Assembly (NCBI RefSeq): GCF_014651135.1
Contig: NZ_BMWH01000008.1
Span: 62,001-126,000 of the forward strand
DNA length: 64,000 nucleotides
Origin: Streptomyces echinoruber
Lineage (GTDB): Bacteria; Actinomycetota; Actinomycetes; Streptomycetales; Streptomycetaceae
Reading direction: 5' to 3'
A program made the position numbers and the translations under genes. The notes under the pieces were generated by a model. It was not told the DNA's origin and searched no databases. It worked only from the letters and a program-made list of their open reading frames with translations. Positions 17,175-26,374 of the stretch are shown here, one piece after another. The number at the start of each line of letters is the position of its first letter. The first letter of the stretch is position 1.

Positions 17175-17714
17175 ATGCCGCACCGCTCCATCCCGGGCAC
17201 CCGGGGGCGCGTCCGCCGCCTCACCCTGCTCGGCGACCCGCTCCTGCACGCCCCCGCCAAGGAGGTCACCGACTTCGGGCCCCGGCTGACCCGGCTGGTC
17301 GAAGACCTGTTCGCGACCATGTACGCCGCCCGCGGCGTGGGCCTGGCCGCCAACCAGATCGGCGAGCCGCTGCGGGTGTTCGTCTACGACTGCCCCGACG
17401 ACGACGAGGTCCGCCACCTCGGACACGTCGTCAACCCGCGCCTGGAGGCGACCGGCGGCGTGGTGCTGCGCGGACCCGAGGGCTGCCTGTCGCTGCCGGG
17501 GCTGGAGGCGGGGGTGGAGCGCCACGACGAGGCGGTCGTGACGGGCGTGACGGTCACCGGGGAGCCGGTGACCGTGCGGGGCACGGGGTTCTTCGCCCGG
17601 TGCCTGCAGCACGAGTGCGACCACCTGGAGGGCCGGGTGTACGCCGACCACCTGGACGGATGGCGGCGGCGCCGGCTCATGCGACAGGCGGCGCGGGCGC
17701 CGTGGCGCCGGTGA
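17175..17714 (+). CDS. def: Peptide deformylase
   Basis: A 179-residue metallo-hydrolase removing the N-formyl group of nascent proteins. All three motifs are present: GVGLAANQIG, EGCLSLPG (metal-binding Cys) and QHECDHLEG (two metal His and catalytic Glu). The ATG at 17175 is preferred; it is followed by a basic leader. Divergent from murT. Streptomyces usually has more than one def; which paralogue this is cannot be told. Confidence 0.95.
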   Translation: MPHRSIPGTRGRVRRLTLLGDPLLHAPAKEVTDFGPRLTRLVEDLFATMYAARGVGLAANQIGEPLRVFVYDCPDDDEVRHLGHVVNPRLEATGGVVLRGPEGCLSLPGLEAGVERHDEAVVTGVTVTGEPVTVRGTGFFARCLQHECDHLEGRVYADHLDGWRRRRLMRQAARAPWRR

Positions 17715-17745
17715 CGCGCAAGCCCGGTCCCGCACCGGAAGCCCC

Positions 17746-17848
17746 GGCCGCCCGCGCCGGGAGTTCCGGCCGCCCGCGCCGGGAGTTCCGGCCGCCCGCG
17801 CCGGGAGTTCCGGCCGCCCGCGCCGGGAGTTCCGGCCGTCCGCGCCGG
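17746..17848. repeat. 22-bp tandem repeat, four copies plus a part
   Basis: Four near-identical copies of GGCCGCCCGCGCCGGGAGTT + CC (from 17746, 17768, 17790, 17812) and a fifth partial copy with one change. The array fills the space between the convergent def and TetR genes. Each unit contains GCCCGCGCCGGG, which can fold, so read-through from both sides would be structured. Confidence 0.85.
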
Positions 17849-17890
17849 AAACCTCACCCGTCCGCGCCGCAAGCCCCGTCCGGCCCGGAC

Positions 17891-18538
17891 TCAGAAACCC
17901 GGCCCGCCCATCCTGTCGCCGGCCGCGGCCAGCCGCCCCCACAGCAGGTCCGCCAGGCTCCGCACCAGCTCCTGCCGGGAGCAGGGCCGTTCGCCCAGCC
18001 ACCAGTCACCGGCCGCGTGCATCATGCCGACGATCCCGTGCCCCCACACCCGCGCCAGCCGGCGGGTGTCCGGCCCCAGGTCCAGGCGCTCCTCGATGAC
18101 CTGGGCCAGCTCCTCGCCCATGCGGCGCAGCAGCGGCGCGGAGTGCTTGCCGACGTCGAAGCCCTGGTCGCCCTGGGCGGCGCTGCCCTCCGCCGGATGC
18201 ATGAGGAACCGGTACACCTGCGGGCGCGCCTCGATGGCCGCCAGGTAGGTGTCCAGGGTGGACTCCACGCGTTCCCTGCGGTCCGCCGGGGCGTCCAGGG
18301 CCGCGCGCAGCGAGTCGAGGAGGGCGTCGGTGTGCCGCTTGGCCAGGGCCGCGTACAGGCCGCCCTTGTCGCCGAAGTGCCGGTAGAGGATCGGCTTGGT
18401 GATCCCCGCCTCCGCGGCGATCGCGTTCATCGAGGCCTGCGGCCCGTCGCGCAGCACCACCCGGTCGGCGGCCTCCAGCAGCTCACGCCGCCGGCGCTCG
18501 GCAGACGTCTGCTGGTCGGTCCGCTGCGTGGTGTTCAT
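17891..18538 (-). CDS. TetR-family transcriptional repressor
   Basis: A 215-residue regulator with an N-terminal TetR helix-turn-helix (RRRELLEAADRVVLRDGP then MNAIAAEAGITKPILYRHFG, about residues 16-60) and an all-helical ligand domain. It is divergent from an acyl-CoA dehydrogenase gene, with two palindromes between them. Control of that dehydrogenase by an acyl-CoA or fatty-acid ligand is the natural inference; similarity to fatty-acid regulators is general only. Confidence 0.92.
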   Translation of the reverse strand: MNTTQRTDQQTSAERRRRELLEAADRVVLRDGPQASMNAIAAEAGITKPILYRHFGDKGGLYAALAKRHTDALLDSLRAALDAPADRRERVESTLDTYLAAIEARPQVYRFLMHPAEGSAAQGDQGFDVGKHSAPLLRRMGEELAQVIEERLDLGPDTRRLARVWGHGIVGMMHAAGDWWLGERPCSRQELVRSLADLLWGRLAAAGDRMGGPGF

Positions 18539-18653
18539 GTGCTCTCCCCAACCGTGCTGATCCGGTGACGCCTGCGCAAACTAACACTGACGGCGCCCGG
18601 GGCGCCGGGCAGGCGGCGGGCTGTCGGGGGCGCCGTCGGGAGTTGACTTTCCC

Positions 18654-18665
18654 TACCGGCCGGTA
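18654..18665. promoter_or_regulatory. Palindrome TACCGGCCGGTA, candidate operator
   Basis: A perfect 12-bp palindrome located just after TTGACT (18643-18648), a good -35 box for the acyl-CoA dehydrogenase promoter. A protein bound here would block that promoter. Likely site for the divergent TetR regulator. Confidence 0.55.
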
Positions 18666-18672
18666 ACAGACT

Positions 18673-18695
18673 CGGTGTTACCTTAAGTAACACCG
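18673..18695. promoter_or_regulatory. Palindrome CGGTGTTAC-N5-GTAACACCG, candidate operator
   Basis: Nine-base perfect arms around a 5-base centre (CTTAA), eight bases after the first palindrome and about 50 bp before the acyl-CoA dehydrogenase start. Size and symmetry fit a TetR-family operator. Confidence 0.65.
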
Positions 18696-18746
18696 TACGG
18701 GACGCAGACGCCGTACGGACGCAGCACCCGCGCCGCTGGAGGGGAC

Positions 18747-19973
<1,227 letters not shown>

Positions 19974-20033
19974 ACGAGTGGTCCCGGCGCGGCCCGGTGG
20001 TCCCGGGCCGCGCGTGGTCCCGGGCCGCACGGC

Positions 20034-20052
20034 CGGCGCCCGCCGGGCGCCG
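20034..20052 (+). terminator. Hairpin after the acyl-CoA dehydrogenase
   Basis: An 8-bp perfect stem CGGCGCCC / GGGCGCCG with a 3-base loop, preceded by repeated GGTCCCGGGCCGC units, in the space between convergent genes. Confidence 0.6.
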
Positions 20053-20096
20053 ACCCCGGGACCGGCCCGGCGAACGGTGCCAGGGGAGTGGCGTCC

Positions 20097-20336
20097 CTAG
20101 CCGGAGACGGCCCCGCTGCTGTGGGCGATGCAGGCCACGTCGATCCGGTCGGCCAGCTTGGCGAGCTCGATGGTGAGGGCCGCGACGGTGTCCTCGTCCA
20201 GTCCGTCCTGCCCGGCCTCCACCAGGCGCACCCACCGGCCGCCCAGCGTGCGCAGCAGCTTGCTCACGTCGGCCGCGGCGACCTGCAACGTGCCGCGGTC
20301 GTCGACGATCAGAGGGAGAGTCACTTCGCGGTTCAC
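20097..20336 (-). CDS. Small conserved hypothetical protein
   Basis: A 79-residue protein, most likely starting at the GTG giving MNREVTLPLIVDD; longer starts run into the neighbouring gene's upstream region. It has a beta-strand N-terminus, then helices with VSKLLRTLGGRWVRLVEAG and LAKLADRIDVACIAHSS. No signal, membrane segment or catalytic motif is seen. It lies 25 bp downstream of the aldehyde dehydrogenase gene's stop on the same strand and may be co-transcribed. Function unknown; I believe it belongs to a streptomycete-restricted family. Confidence 0.65.
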   Translation of the reverse strand: MNREVTLPLIVDDRGTLQVAAADVSKLLRTLGGRWVRLVEAGQDGLDEDTVAALTIELAKLADRIDVACIAHSSGAVSG

Positions 20337-20361
20337 GAAGGGGATCGTAACCGCGGAAGGG

Positions 20362-21747
20362 TCACGCTCCGTGCCAAACCGTGGTGATGTTGCAGAACTC
20401 GCGGATTCCGTGCCCGGACAGCTCACGCCCGTAGCCCGACCGTTTCACCCCGCCGAAGGGGAACGCCGGGTGCGAGGCCGTCATCCCGTTGAAGAACACG
20501 CCGCCCGCCTCCAGGTCCCGGATGAACCGGTCGGCCTCGGCCTCGTCGCCGGTCCACACGTTCGAACTCAGGCCGAACGGCGAGTCGTTCGCAATCAGCA
20601 CCGCCTCGTCCAGGTCGGCCGCCCGGTACAGCGTCGCGACCGGCCCGAACGCCTCCTCCCGGTGGATGCGCATCTCACGGGTGATGCCGGACAGCACGGT
20701 CGGCGGGTAGTACCAGCCGGGCCCGTCGGGCCGCTCGCCGCCGCACAGCACGGTGGCGCCGCCGCGCACCGCGTCGTCCACCAGCTCCTCCAGGTCGGCG
20801 CGGCCCCGCTCGCTGGACAGCGGCCCCACCTCGGTCTCCTCGTCCATCGGGTCGCCGACCCGCAGCGCCTTCATGCCCGCCACGAAACGCTCGGCGAAGG
20901 CGTCGTGGACGTCGTCGTGCACGATGAACCGCTTGGCGGCGATGCAGGACTGCCCGGTGTTCTGGCAGCGGGCGGTCACCGCGACCCGCGCGGCCCGGTC
21001 CAGGTCGGCGGAGGGCATGACGACGAAGGGATCGCTGCCGCCCAGCTCCAGCACCGTCTTCTTGATCATCTCCCCGGCGGTGGAGGCCACCGCCCGGCCC
21101 GCGGGCTCGCTGCCGGTGAGGGTGGCCGCCTTGACGCGCTCGTCGCGCAGGACGTCGTCGACCGCGGCCGAGCCGATCAGCAGGGTCTGGAAGCAGCCCT
21201 CGGGGAAGCCCGCCCGGTGGAAGAGGTCCTCGAGGTACAGGGCGGTCTGCGGCACGTTCGAGGCGTGCTTGAGCAGCCCGACGTTGCCCGCCATCAGCGC
21301 GGGGGCGGCGAACCGCACCACCTGCCACAGCGGGAAGTTCCACGGCATCACCGCGAGCACCGGGCCGAGCGGCCGGTAGCGCACCACCACGCGCGAGGCG
21401 CCGGAGTCGCGCACGTCGGCGTCGGCGGGCGTCTCGTCGGCGAGCAGCTCCTCGGCGTGCCCGGCGTACCAGCGCATCGCCTTGGCGCACTTCACCGCCT
21501 CCGCGCGGGCCTGCCGGATCGGTTTGCCCATCTCGGTGGTGACGACGCGGCCGATCTCCTCCTGGTCCTCCTCCAGCAGGTCGGCGGCCCGGTTCAGCAG
21601 GCGGGCGCGCTCGGCGAAGCCCGTCGTGCGGTAGGTGCGGAAGGTGGCCTCGGCGAGCTCCAGCCGGCGCTCGATCTCCTGCTCGTCCATGGCCTGGTAC
21701 GTCTTGAGCGTCTCGCCGGTCGCCGGGTTGACCGTCGCGATGGGCAT
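20362..21747 (-). CDS. NAD(P)-dependent aldehyde dehydrogenase, succinate-semialdehyde type
   Basis: A 461-residue aldehyde dehydrogenase. MPWNFPLWQV binds the cofactor, VLELGGSDPFVV carries the general-base Glu, and NTGQSCIAAKRFIVHD the catalytic Cys. Length and the LSSNVWTGD and PFGGVKRSGYGREL patterns fit the short GabD/Sad subgroup that oxidises succinate semialdehyde, but other semialdehydes are possible. No aminotransferase is adjacent. Confidence 0.92.
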   Translation of the reverse strand: MPIATVNPATGETLKTYQAMDEQEIERRLELAEATFRTYRTTGFAERARLLNRAADLLEEDQEEIGRVVTTEMGKPIRQARAEAVKCAKAMRWYAGHAEELLADETPADADVRDSGASRVVVRYRPLGPVLAVMPWNFPLWQVVRFAAPALMAGNVGLLKHASNVPQTALYLEDLFHRAGFPEGCFQTLLIGSAAVDDVLRDERVKAATLTGSEPAGRAVASTAGEMIKKTVLELGGSDPFVVMPSADLDRAARVAVTARCQNTGQSCIAAKRFIVHDDVHDAFAERFVAGMKALRVGDPMDEETEVGPLSSERGRADLEELVDDAVRGGATVLCGGERPDGPGWYYPPTVLSGITREMRIHREEAFGPVATLYRAADLDEAVLIANDSPFGLSSNVWTGDEAEADRFIRDLEAGGVFFNGMTASHPAFPFGGVKRSGYGRELSGHGIREFCNITTVWHGA

Positions 21748-21814
21748 GGCTGACCTCCCTGGCAGCGGGCTGTCCCTCGGGCTTCCGGCGCGGTACGCCG
21801 TACCGCACCTCCGC

Positions 21815-22279
21815 CTAGGCCGAGTGCTCCGCCAGCCGGTCGAGAAACGCGCTCTGCCCCTTGACGATCACCTCACGGGCCCGCTCCAGGCCGAACCAGG
21901 CCACCCGGTCCAGCTCGGGGAACTCCTGGACGCGCCCGGACCTGGGCGGCCACTCCATGCGGAAGGTGCCGGGAACGACCGCCGCCGGGTCGAGGTCGGC
22001 CTCCACCGCCCACGCCGTGACGATCTTGCCGTTGGCCTGCCGCACCTCGCCCAGCGGCACGGCCTCCCCCTCGGGCGGCTCCAGCCCCAGCTCCTCCCGG
22101 AACTCGCGGCGCGCCGCGTCCCAGGCGGGCTCGTCGGCGTCGTACTCGCCCTTCGGCACGGTCCAGGCGCCCGCGTCGCGCCGGGCGAAGTAGGGGCCGC
22201 CCAGGTGGCCGAGCAGCACCTCCAGGCCGTCCCCGGTACGGCGGAACAGCAGCAGGCCCGCGCTGCGGATCTCCTTCAC
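21815..22279 (-). CDS. Nudix hydrolase
   Basis: A 154-residue protein with a complete Nudix box: G(5)E(7)REUXEEXGU appears as PKGEYDADEP ... REFREELGL. Nudix enzymes cleave nucleoside diphosphates linked to another moiety. The start is a GTG with GAGGAGG five bases upstream. It follows the DNA ligase gene on the same strand, separated by a 26-bp repeat array, and resembles the Nudix proteins often kept next to actinobacterial ligases. Substrate unknown. Confidence 0.88.
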   Translation of the reverse strand: MKEIRSAGLLLFRRTGDGLEVLLGHLGGPYFARRDAGAWTVPKGEYDADEPAWDAARREFREELGLEPPEGEAVPLGEVRQANGKIVTAWAVEADLDPAAVVPGTFRMEWPPRSGRVQEFPELDRVAWFGLERAREVIVKGQSAFLDRLAEHSA

Positions 22280-22292
22280 CCGGCCTCCTCCA

Positions 22293-22396
22293 CGGTCCTC
22301 TCCACCCGGGCTCCCTCGCGGTCTTCTCCGCCCGGGCTCCTTCACGGTCTCCTCCGTCCGGGCTCCCTCGCGGTCTTCTCCACTCGGGCGCCTCCC
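22293..22396. repeat. 26-bp tandem repeat, four diverged copies
   Basis: Four consecutive 26-bp units of the form CGGTCTTCTCCGCCCGGGCT + CCCTCG fill most of the gap between the ligase and Nudix genes. Copies differ by three to six bases. No gene is seen in it. Confidence 0.75.
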
Positions 22397-22429
22397 AGGC
22401 CGCTCCCGGGCCCTCCTCCCCGGTCTCCC

Positions 22430-23968
22430 TCACGGCGCGACGTCCGGGTGGGCGGCCAGCAGCGACTCCACCGTGTCGGCCTCCTCCGGACGCTTGTCCT
22501 CGCGGTAGCGGACCACGCGGGCGAAGCGCAGGGTGACGCCGGCCGGGTAGCGCGGGGAGCGCTGCAGGCCGTCGTAGGCGACCTCGACGACGAGTTCGGG
22601 ACGTACGGTGACCACGTGCCCGTCGTCGTCGACGGCCAGCTCCCTCAGGCGCTCGGTCTGCCAGGCCAGCATCGCGTCGGTCATGCCCTTGAAGGTCTTG
22701 CCGAGCATGGCGTGGCCGCCGTCGGCGGTACGGGCGCCGAGGTGGAGGTTGGACAGCCGGCCGGTGCGGCGGCCGTGCCCCCACTCGGCGGCCAGGACCA
22801 CCAGGTCGAGGGTGTGCACGGGCTTGACCTTCAGCCAGGAGGCGCCGCGCCGGCCCGCGCTGTAGGGGGCGCCGAGGGCCTTGACGACGACGCCCTCGTG
22901 GCCGCGCCGCAGCGTCTCGGCGAGGAAGCGCTCGGCCCGCGCCACGTCCTGCGGGCCGGAGACGACCGTGCGCCTGACCCGCCTCGGCTCCGGCACCAGC
23001 CGCGCCAGCTCCGCGTGCCGTTCGGTGAAGGGCAGGTCGAGCAGGTCGCGGCCGTCGACGCCGAGGACGTCGAAGAAGACGGGGGAGACGGGCACCTCGC
23101 GCGCCGCCTTCGCCACGTCCACCCGGGAGCCGACGCGCCCGGCGGTCTCCTGGAAGGAGCGCGGCCGGCCGTCGGGGGCGAAGGAGATCACCTCGCCGTC
23201 CAGGACGAACCGCTCGCCGGGCAGCTCCCGCGCCGCGGCGGTGACCTCCGGCAGCCGGTCGGTGATGTCGTCGAGAGTGCGGGTGTGGACGCGCACGGTG
23301 TCGCCGTCCCGGTGCACCTGCACGCGGATGCCGTCCAGCTTCTCCTCCACCGAGCACGCGCCCAGCCTGGTCACCGCCTCGGCGACGGAGGACGCGCTGT
23401 GCGCCAGCATCGGCAGCACGGGCCGGCCCACGGTGAGCCGGAAGCGGTCCAGGGCGCCGGGGCCCTCGCCGAGCAGCGCCTCGGCCACCGCCGGCAGCGA
23501 ACCGGCCAGCATCACCGCCCGCCGCACCGCGTCCGCCGGTGCGCCCGTGGCCTGCGCCAGCCCCTCGACGGCGACCGCGTCCAGGGCGCCCTGCCGCACC
23601 TCCCCGGTGAGCAGGCCGATCAGGAACCGCTGCTCCTCCTCGGTGGCCGCGCCCATCAGCTCCCCGACCAGCCGGGCGCGCTCGGCCTGCGCGCCGGGGC
23701 CGGACACCCCGCCCAGCTCGGTGAGCCGGGCGTCCACCTCACGCACCGTCAGGCGGGGCCCGGCGGCCGGGGCGACCCGGCGGCCCAGCACCTTCCAGCC
23801 GATCCCGAGCCGCCCCTGCGGCAGCCGCCCGGCGAGGTAGGGGATGACCACCGGCACGTCCGCCGCGTCCGCCTCCCGGAACAGCTCCGCGAGCAGGGCG
23901 ATTTTCCGGGACCGCGCCGAGGTGGCGGCGATCTCCCGGGACACCTGGGCCAGCCGGGACAGCAGCAT
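22430..23968 (-). CDS. ATP-dependent DNA ligase
   Basis: A 512-residue ligase. The DNA-binding domain occupies about residues 1-190; the adenylation domain has the nucleotidyl-acceptor Lys in EEKLDGIRVQVH (motif I), then FVLDGEVISF (motif III), EGVVVKALGAPY (motif IV) and SWLKVKP (motif V); an OB-fold ends the protein. It lacks LigD nuclease or primase domains and matches the LigB-like stand-alone enzymes of actinobacteria, probably for repair rather than replication. A GTG at 23983 is an alternative start five codons earlier. Confidence 0.93.
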   Translation of the reverse strand: MLLSRLAQVSREIAATSARSRKIALLAELFREADAADVPVVIPYLAGRLPQGRLGIGWKVLGRRVAPAAGPRLTVREVDARLTELGGVSGPGAQAERARLVGELMGAATEEEQRFLIGLLTGEVRQGALDAVAVEGLAQATGAPADAVRRAVMLAGSLPAVAEALLGEGPGALDRFRLTVGRPVLPMLAHSASSVAEAVTRLGACSVEEKLDGIRVQVHRDGDTVRVHTRTLDDITDRLPEVTAAARELPGERFVLDGEVISFAPDGRPRSFQETAGRVGSRVDVAKAAREVPVSPVFFDVLGVDGRDLLDLPFTERHAELARLVPEPRRVRRTVVSGPQDVARAERFLAETLRRGHEGVVVKALGAPYSAGRRGASWLKVKPVHTLDLVVLAAEWGHGRRTGRLSNLHLGARTADGGHAMLGKTFKGMTDAMLAWQTERLRELAVDDDGHVVTVRPELVVEVAYDGLQRSPRYPAGVTLRFARVVRYREDKRPEEADTVESLLAAHPDVAP

Positions 23969-24212
23969 GCAGTCAGAGTGCACCGCGGGGCCGCCCCCCA
24001 CACCTGCGCGTTCGGTACGGCCGCCCCGCGCGCTCAGCGGGGGCGCGCGGGGACGGCCCCGTACGGCAGTCTGTTCGGGCCGCAGGGGGAGCGGACGCAC
24101 GTGCGGGCGCGGCCCCGGCGGAAGTGACGTACGCGACGCTGGCCGGGACGGCAAGCGACCGCTTAGTATGCAGCGGAGCCCGGTCCGACGACGCGTCCCG
24201 TGGAGGCCCCGT

Positions 24213-25184
24213 ATGCAGGCATGGCAGGTGCACGAGAACGGCGAGCCGAGCGAGGTGATGCGCCTCGGCGAGACCGAGCGGCCCGTGCCCGGCGAGGGAC
24301 AGGTGCTGCTGCGGGTACGCGCCGCCAACGTCAACTTCCCCGACGCCCTGCTCTGCCGCGGCCACTACCAGGTGCGGCCGCCGCTGCCGTTCACACCGGG
24401 CGTGGAGGTGTGCGCCGAGACCGAGGACGGGCGGCGGGTGATCGCCACCCCGGCGCTGCCCCACGGCGGCTTCGCCGAGTACACCGTCGCGGACGCCGCC
24501 ACCGTGCTGCCCGCGCCCGACGCCCTCGACGACGCCGAGGCCGCCGCCCTGCACATCGGCTACCAGACGGGCTGGTTCGGCTTGCACCGCCGGGCCCGCC
24601 TGGAAGCCGGCGAGACGCTGCTGGTGCACGCCGCCGCGGGCGGGGTCGGCAGCGCCGCCGTGCAGCTCGGCAAGGCGGCCGGCGCCACCGTCATCGGCGT
24701 CGTCGGCGGTCCCGAGAAGGCCGACGTCGCGCGGAAGCTGGGCTGCGACGTGGTGATCGACCGGCGCGGCGAGGACGTGATCGCCGCGGTGAAGGAGGCC
24801 ACCGGCGGCCGCGGCGCCGACGTGGTCTACGACCCGGTGGGCGGCGAGGCCTACGCCCAGTCCGCCAAGGCCGTCGCCTTCGAGGGCCGGATCGTGGTCG
24901 TCGGCTTCGCCAGCGGGTCCATCCCCAGCCCGGCGCTCAACCACGCCCTGGTCAAGAACTACTCGATCCTCGGCCTGCACTGGGGCCTGTACACCACCAA
25001 GAACCCCGAGCTGGTCCGGCACTGCCACGAACAGCTCACCGAGCTGGCCGCCCGCGGCGCGATCAGGCCGCTGGTCAGCGAGCGGGTGCCGCTCGCCGAC
25101 GCGGCGCAGGCCGTGCAGCGGGTCGCCGACGGCGTGACCACCGGCCGGATCGCCGTGGTCCTTCACAAGGGAGCCGCAGCATGA
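24213..25184 (+). CDS. Zinc-independent NADPH:quinone oxidoreductase (MDR family)
   Basis: A 323-residue medium-chain reductase. N-terminal GroES-like domain with RVRAANVNFPDALLCRGHYQ, and a Rossmann domain with VHAAAGGVGSAAVQLGKAAG (NADPH binding). Catalytic zinc ligands are absent, as in quinone reductases and enoyl reductases. Its stop overlaps the start of an acyl-CoA dehydrogenase gene, and a second dehydrogenase follows with overlap, so all three are one translationally coupled operon, probably for breakdown of a branched or unusual acyl-CoA. Confidence 0.92.
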   Translation: MQAWQVHENGEPSEVMRLGETERPVPGEGQVLLRVRAANVNFPDALLCRGHYQVRPPLPFTPGVEVCAETEDGRRVIATPALPHGGFAEYTVADAATVLPAPDALDDAEAAALHIGYQTGWFGLHRRARLEAGETLLVHAAAGGVGSAAVQLGKAAGATVIGVVGGPEKADVARKLGCDVVIDRRGEDVIAAVKEATGGRGADVVYDPVGGEAYAQSAKAVAFEGRIVVVGFASGSIPSPALNHALVKNYSILGLHWGLYTTKNPELVRHCHEQLTELAARGAIRPLVSERVPLADAAQAVQRVADGVTTGRIAVVLHKGAAA

Positions 25185-26374
25185 CGGACCGCCCCCTCGA
25201 CGCAGCCGGACTCCGGCGCCGCACCGCCGAGTTGCTGGCCGCACACCCGCCCGCCGAAACCAGCCGCCTGGACTTCCTGCGCGCCCGCTTCGACGCCGGC
25301 CTCGCCTGGGTCCACTACCCGGAGGGACTCGGCGGACTCGGCGCCCCGCGCTCCCTGCAGGCGGTCGTGGACGCCGAACTGGAGGCCGCCGGCGCCCCCG
25401 ACAACGACCCGCGGCGCATCGGCATCGGCCTCGGCATGGCCGCGCCGACGATCCTGCGCTTCGGCACCGACGAGCAGAAGCGGCGCTACCTGAAGCCCCT
25501 GTGGACCGGCGAGGAGGTGTGGTGCCAGCTGTTCAGCGAGCCCGGCGCCGGCTCCGACCTGGCCGCGCTCGGCACCCGGGCCGTGCGCGACGGCGACGAC
25601 TGGGTGGTCAACGGGCAGAAGGTGTGGACCTCCAGCGCCCACCTCGCCCGCTGGGCGATCCTCATCGCCCGCACCGACCCCGACGTGCCCAAGCACCAGG
25701 GCATCACCTACTTCATCTGCGACATGACCGACCCGGGCGTCGAGGTGCGGCCGCTGCGGCAGATCACCGGCGAGGCCGAGTTCAACGAGGTGTTCCTCAC
25801 CGACGTGCGCATCCCCGACGCGCGCCGCCTCGGCGAGGTCGGCGACGGCTGGCGCGTCGCGCAGACCACCCTGATGAACGAGCGCGTCTCCATCGGCGGC
25901 ATGCGGCTGCCCCGCGAGGGCGGCATGATCGGCCCCGTCGCGCGGACCTGGCGCGAGCGGCCGGAGCTGCGCACCCACGATCTGCACCAGCGGCTGCTGA
26001 AACTGTGGGTGGAGGCCGAGGTGGCCCGGTTCACCGGCGAACGGCTGCGCCAGCAGCTCGCCGCGGGCCAGCCCGGCCCCGAAGGCTCCACGGCCAAGCT
26101 CACCTTCGCCCGCCTCAACCAGGAGATCAGCGGCCTGGAGGTCGAACTGCGCGGCGCCGAGGGCCTGTTGTACGACGACTGGACCATGCGGCGCCCCGAG
26201 CTGGTGGACTTCACCGGCCGTGACGCCGGCTACCGCTACCTGCGCGCCAAGGGCAACAGCATCGAGGGCGGGACCAGCGAGGTCCTGCTGAACATCGTCG
26301 CCGAGCGCGTCCTGGGCCTGCCGCCCGAGCCGCGCACCGACAAGGACGTCGCCTGGAAGGACCTCGCCCGATGA
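25181..26374 (+). CDS. Acyl-CoA dehydrogenase, first of a pair
   Basis: A 397-residue flavoprotein. QLFSEPGAGSDLAAL, KVWTSSAHLA and the C-terminal NSIEGGTSEVLLNIVAERVLG are conserved. The ATG overlaps the previous stop (ATGA) and its own stop overlaps the next start. Adjacent, dissimilar dehydrogenase subunits in actinobacteria are known to form heterotetramers acting on bulky CoA esters such as steroid side chains; here that is an inference from gene layout. Confidence 0.92.
   Translation: MTDRPLDAAGLRRRTAELLAAHPPAETSRLDFLRARFDAGLAWVHYPEGLGGLGAPRSLQAVVDAELEAAGAPDNDPRRIGIGLGMAAPTILRFGTDEQKRRYLKPLWTGEEVWCQLFSEPGAGSDLAALGTRAVRDGDDWVVNGQKVWTSSAHLARWAILIARTDPDVPKHQGITYFICDMTDPGVEVRPLRQITGEAEFNEVFLTDVRIPDARRLGEVGDGWRVAQTTLMNERVSIGGMRLPREGGMIGPVARTWRERPELRTHDLHQRLLKLWVEAEVARFTGERLRQQLAAGQPGPEGSTAKLTFARLNQEISGLEVELRGAEGLLYDDWTMRRPELVDFTGRDAGYRYLRAKGNSIEGGTSEVLLNIVAERVLGLPPEPRTDKDVAWKDLAR

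Noticed and set aside
17746..17848. CRISPR-like array in the def/TetR gap
   Set aside because: The copies are head-to-tail with no spacers and no cas genes are present; a simple tandem repeat.
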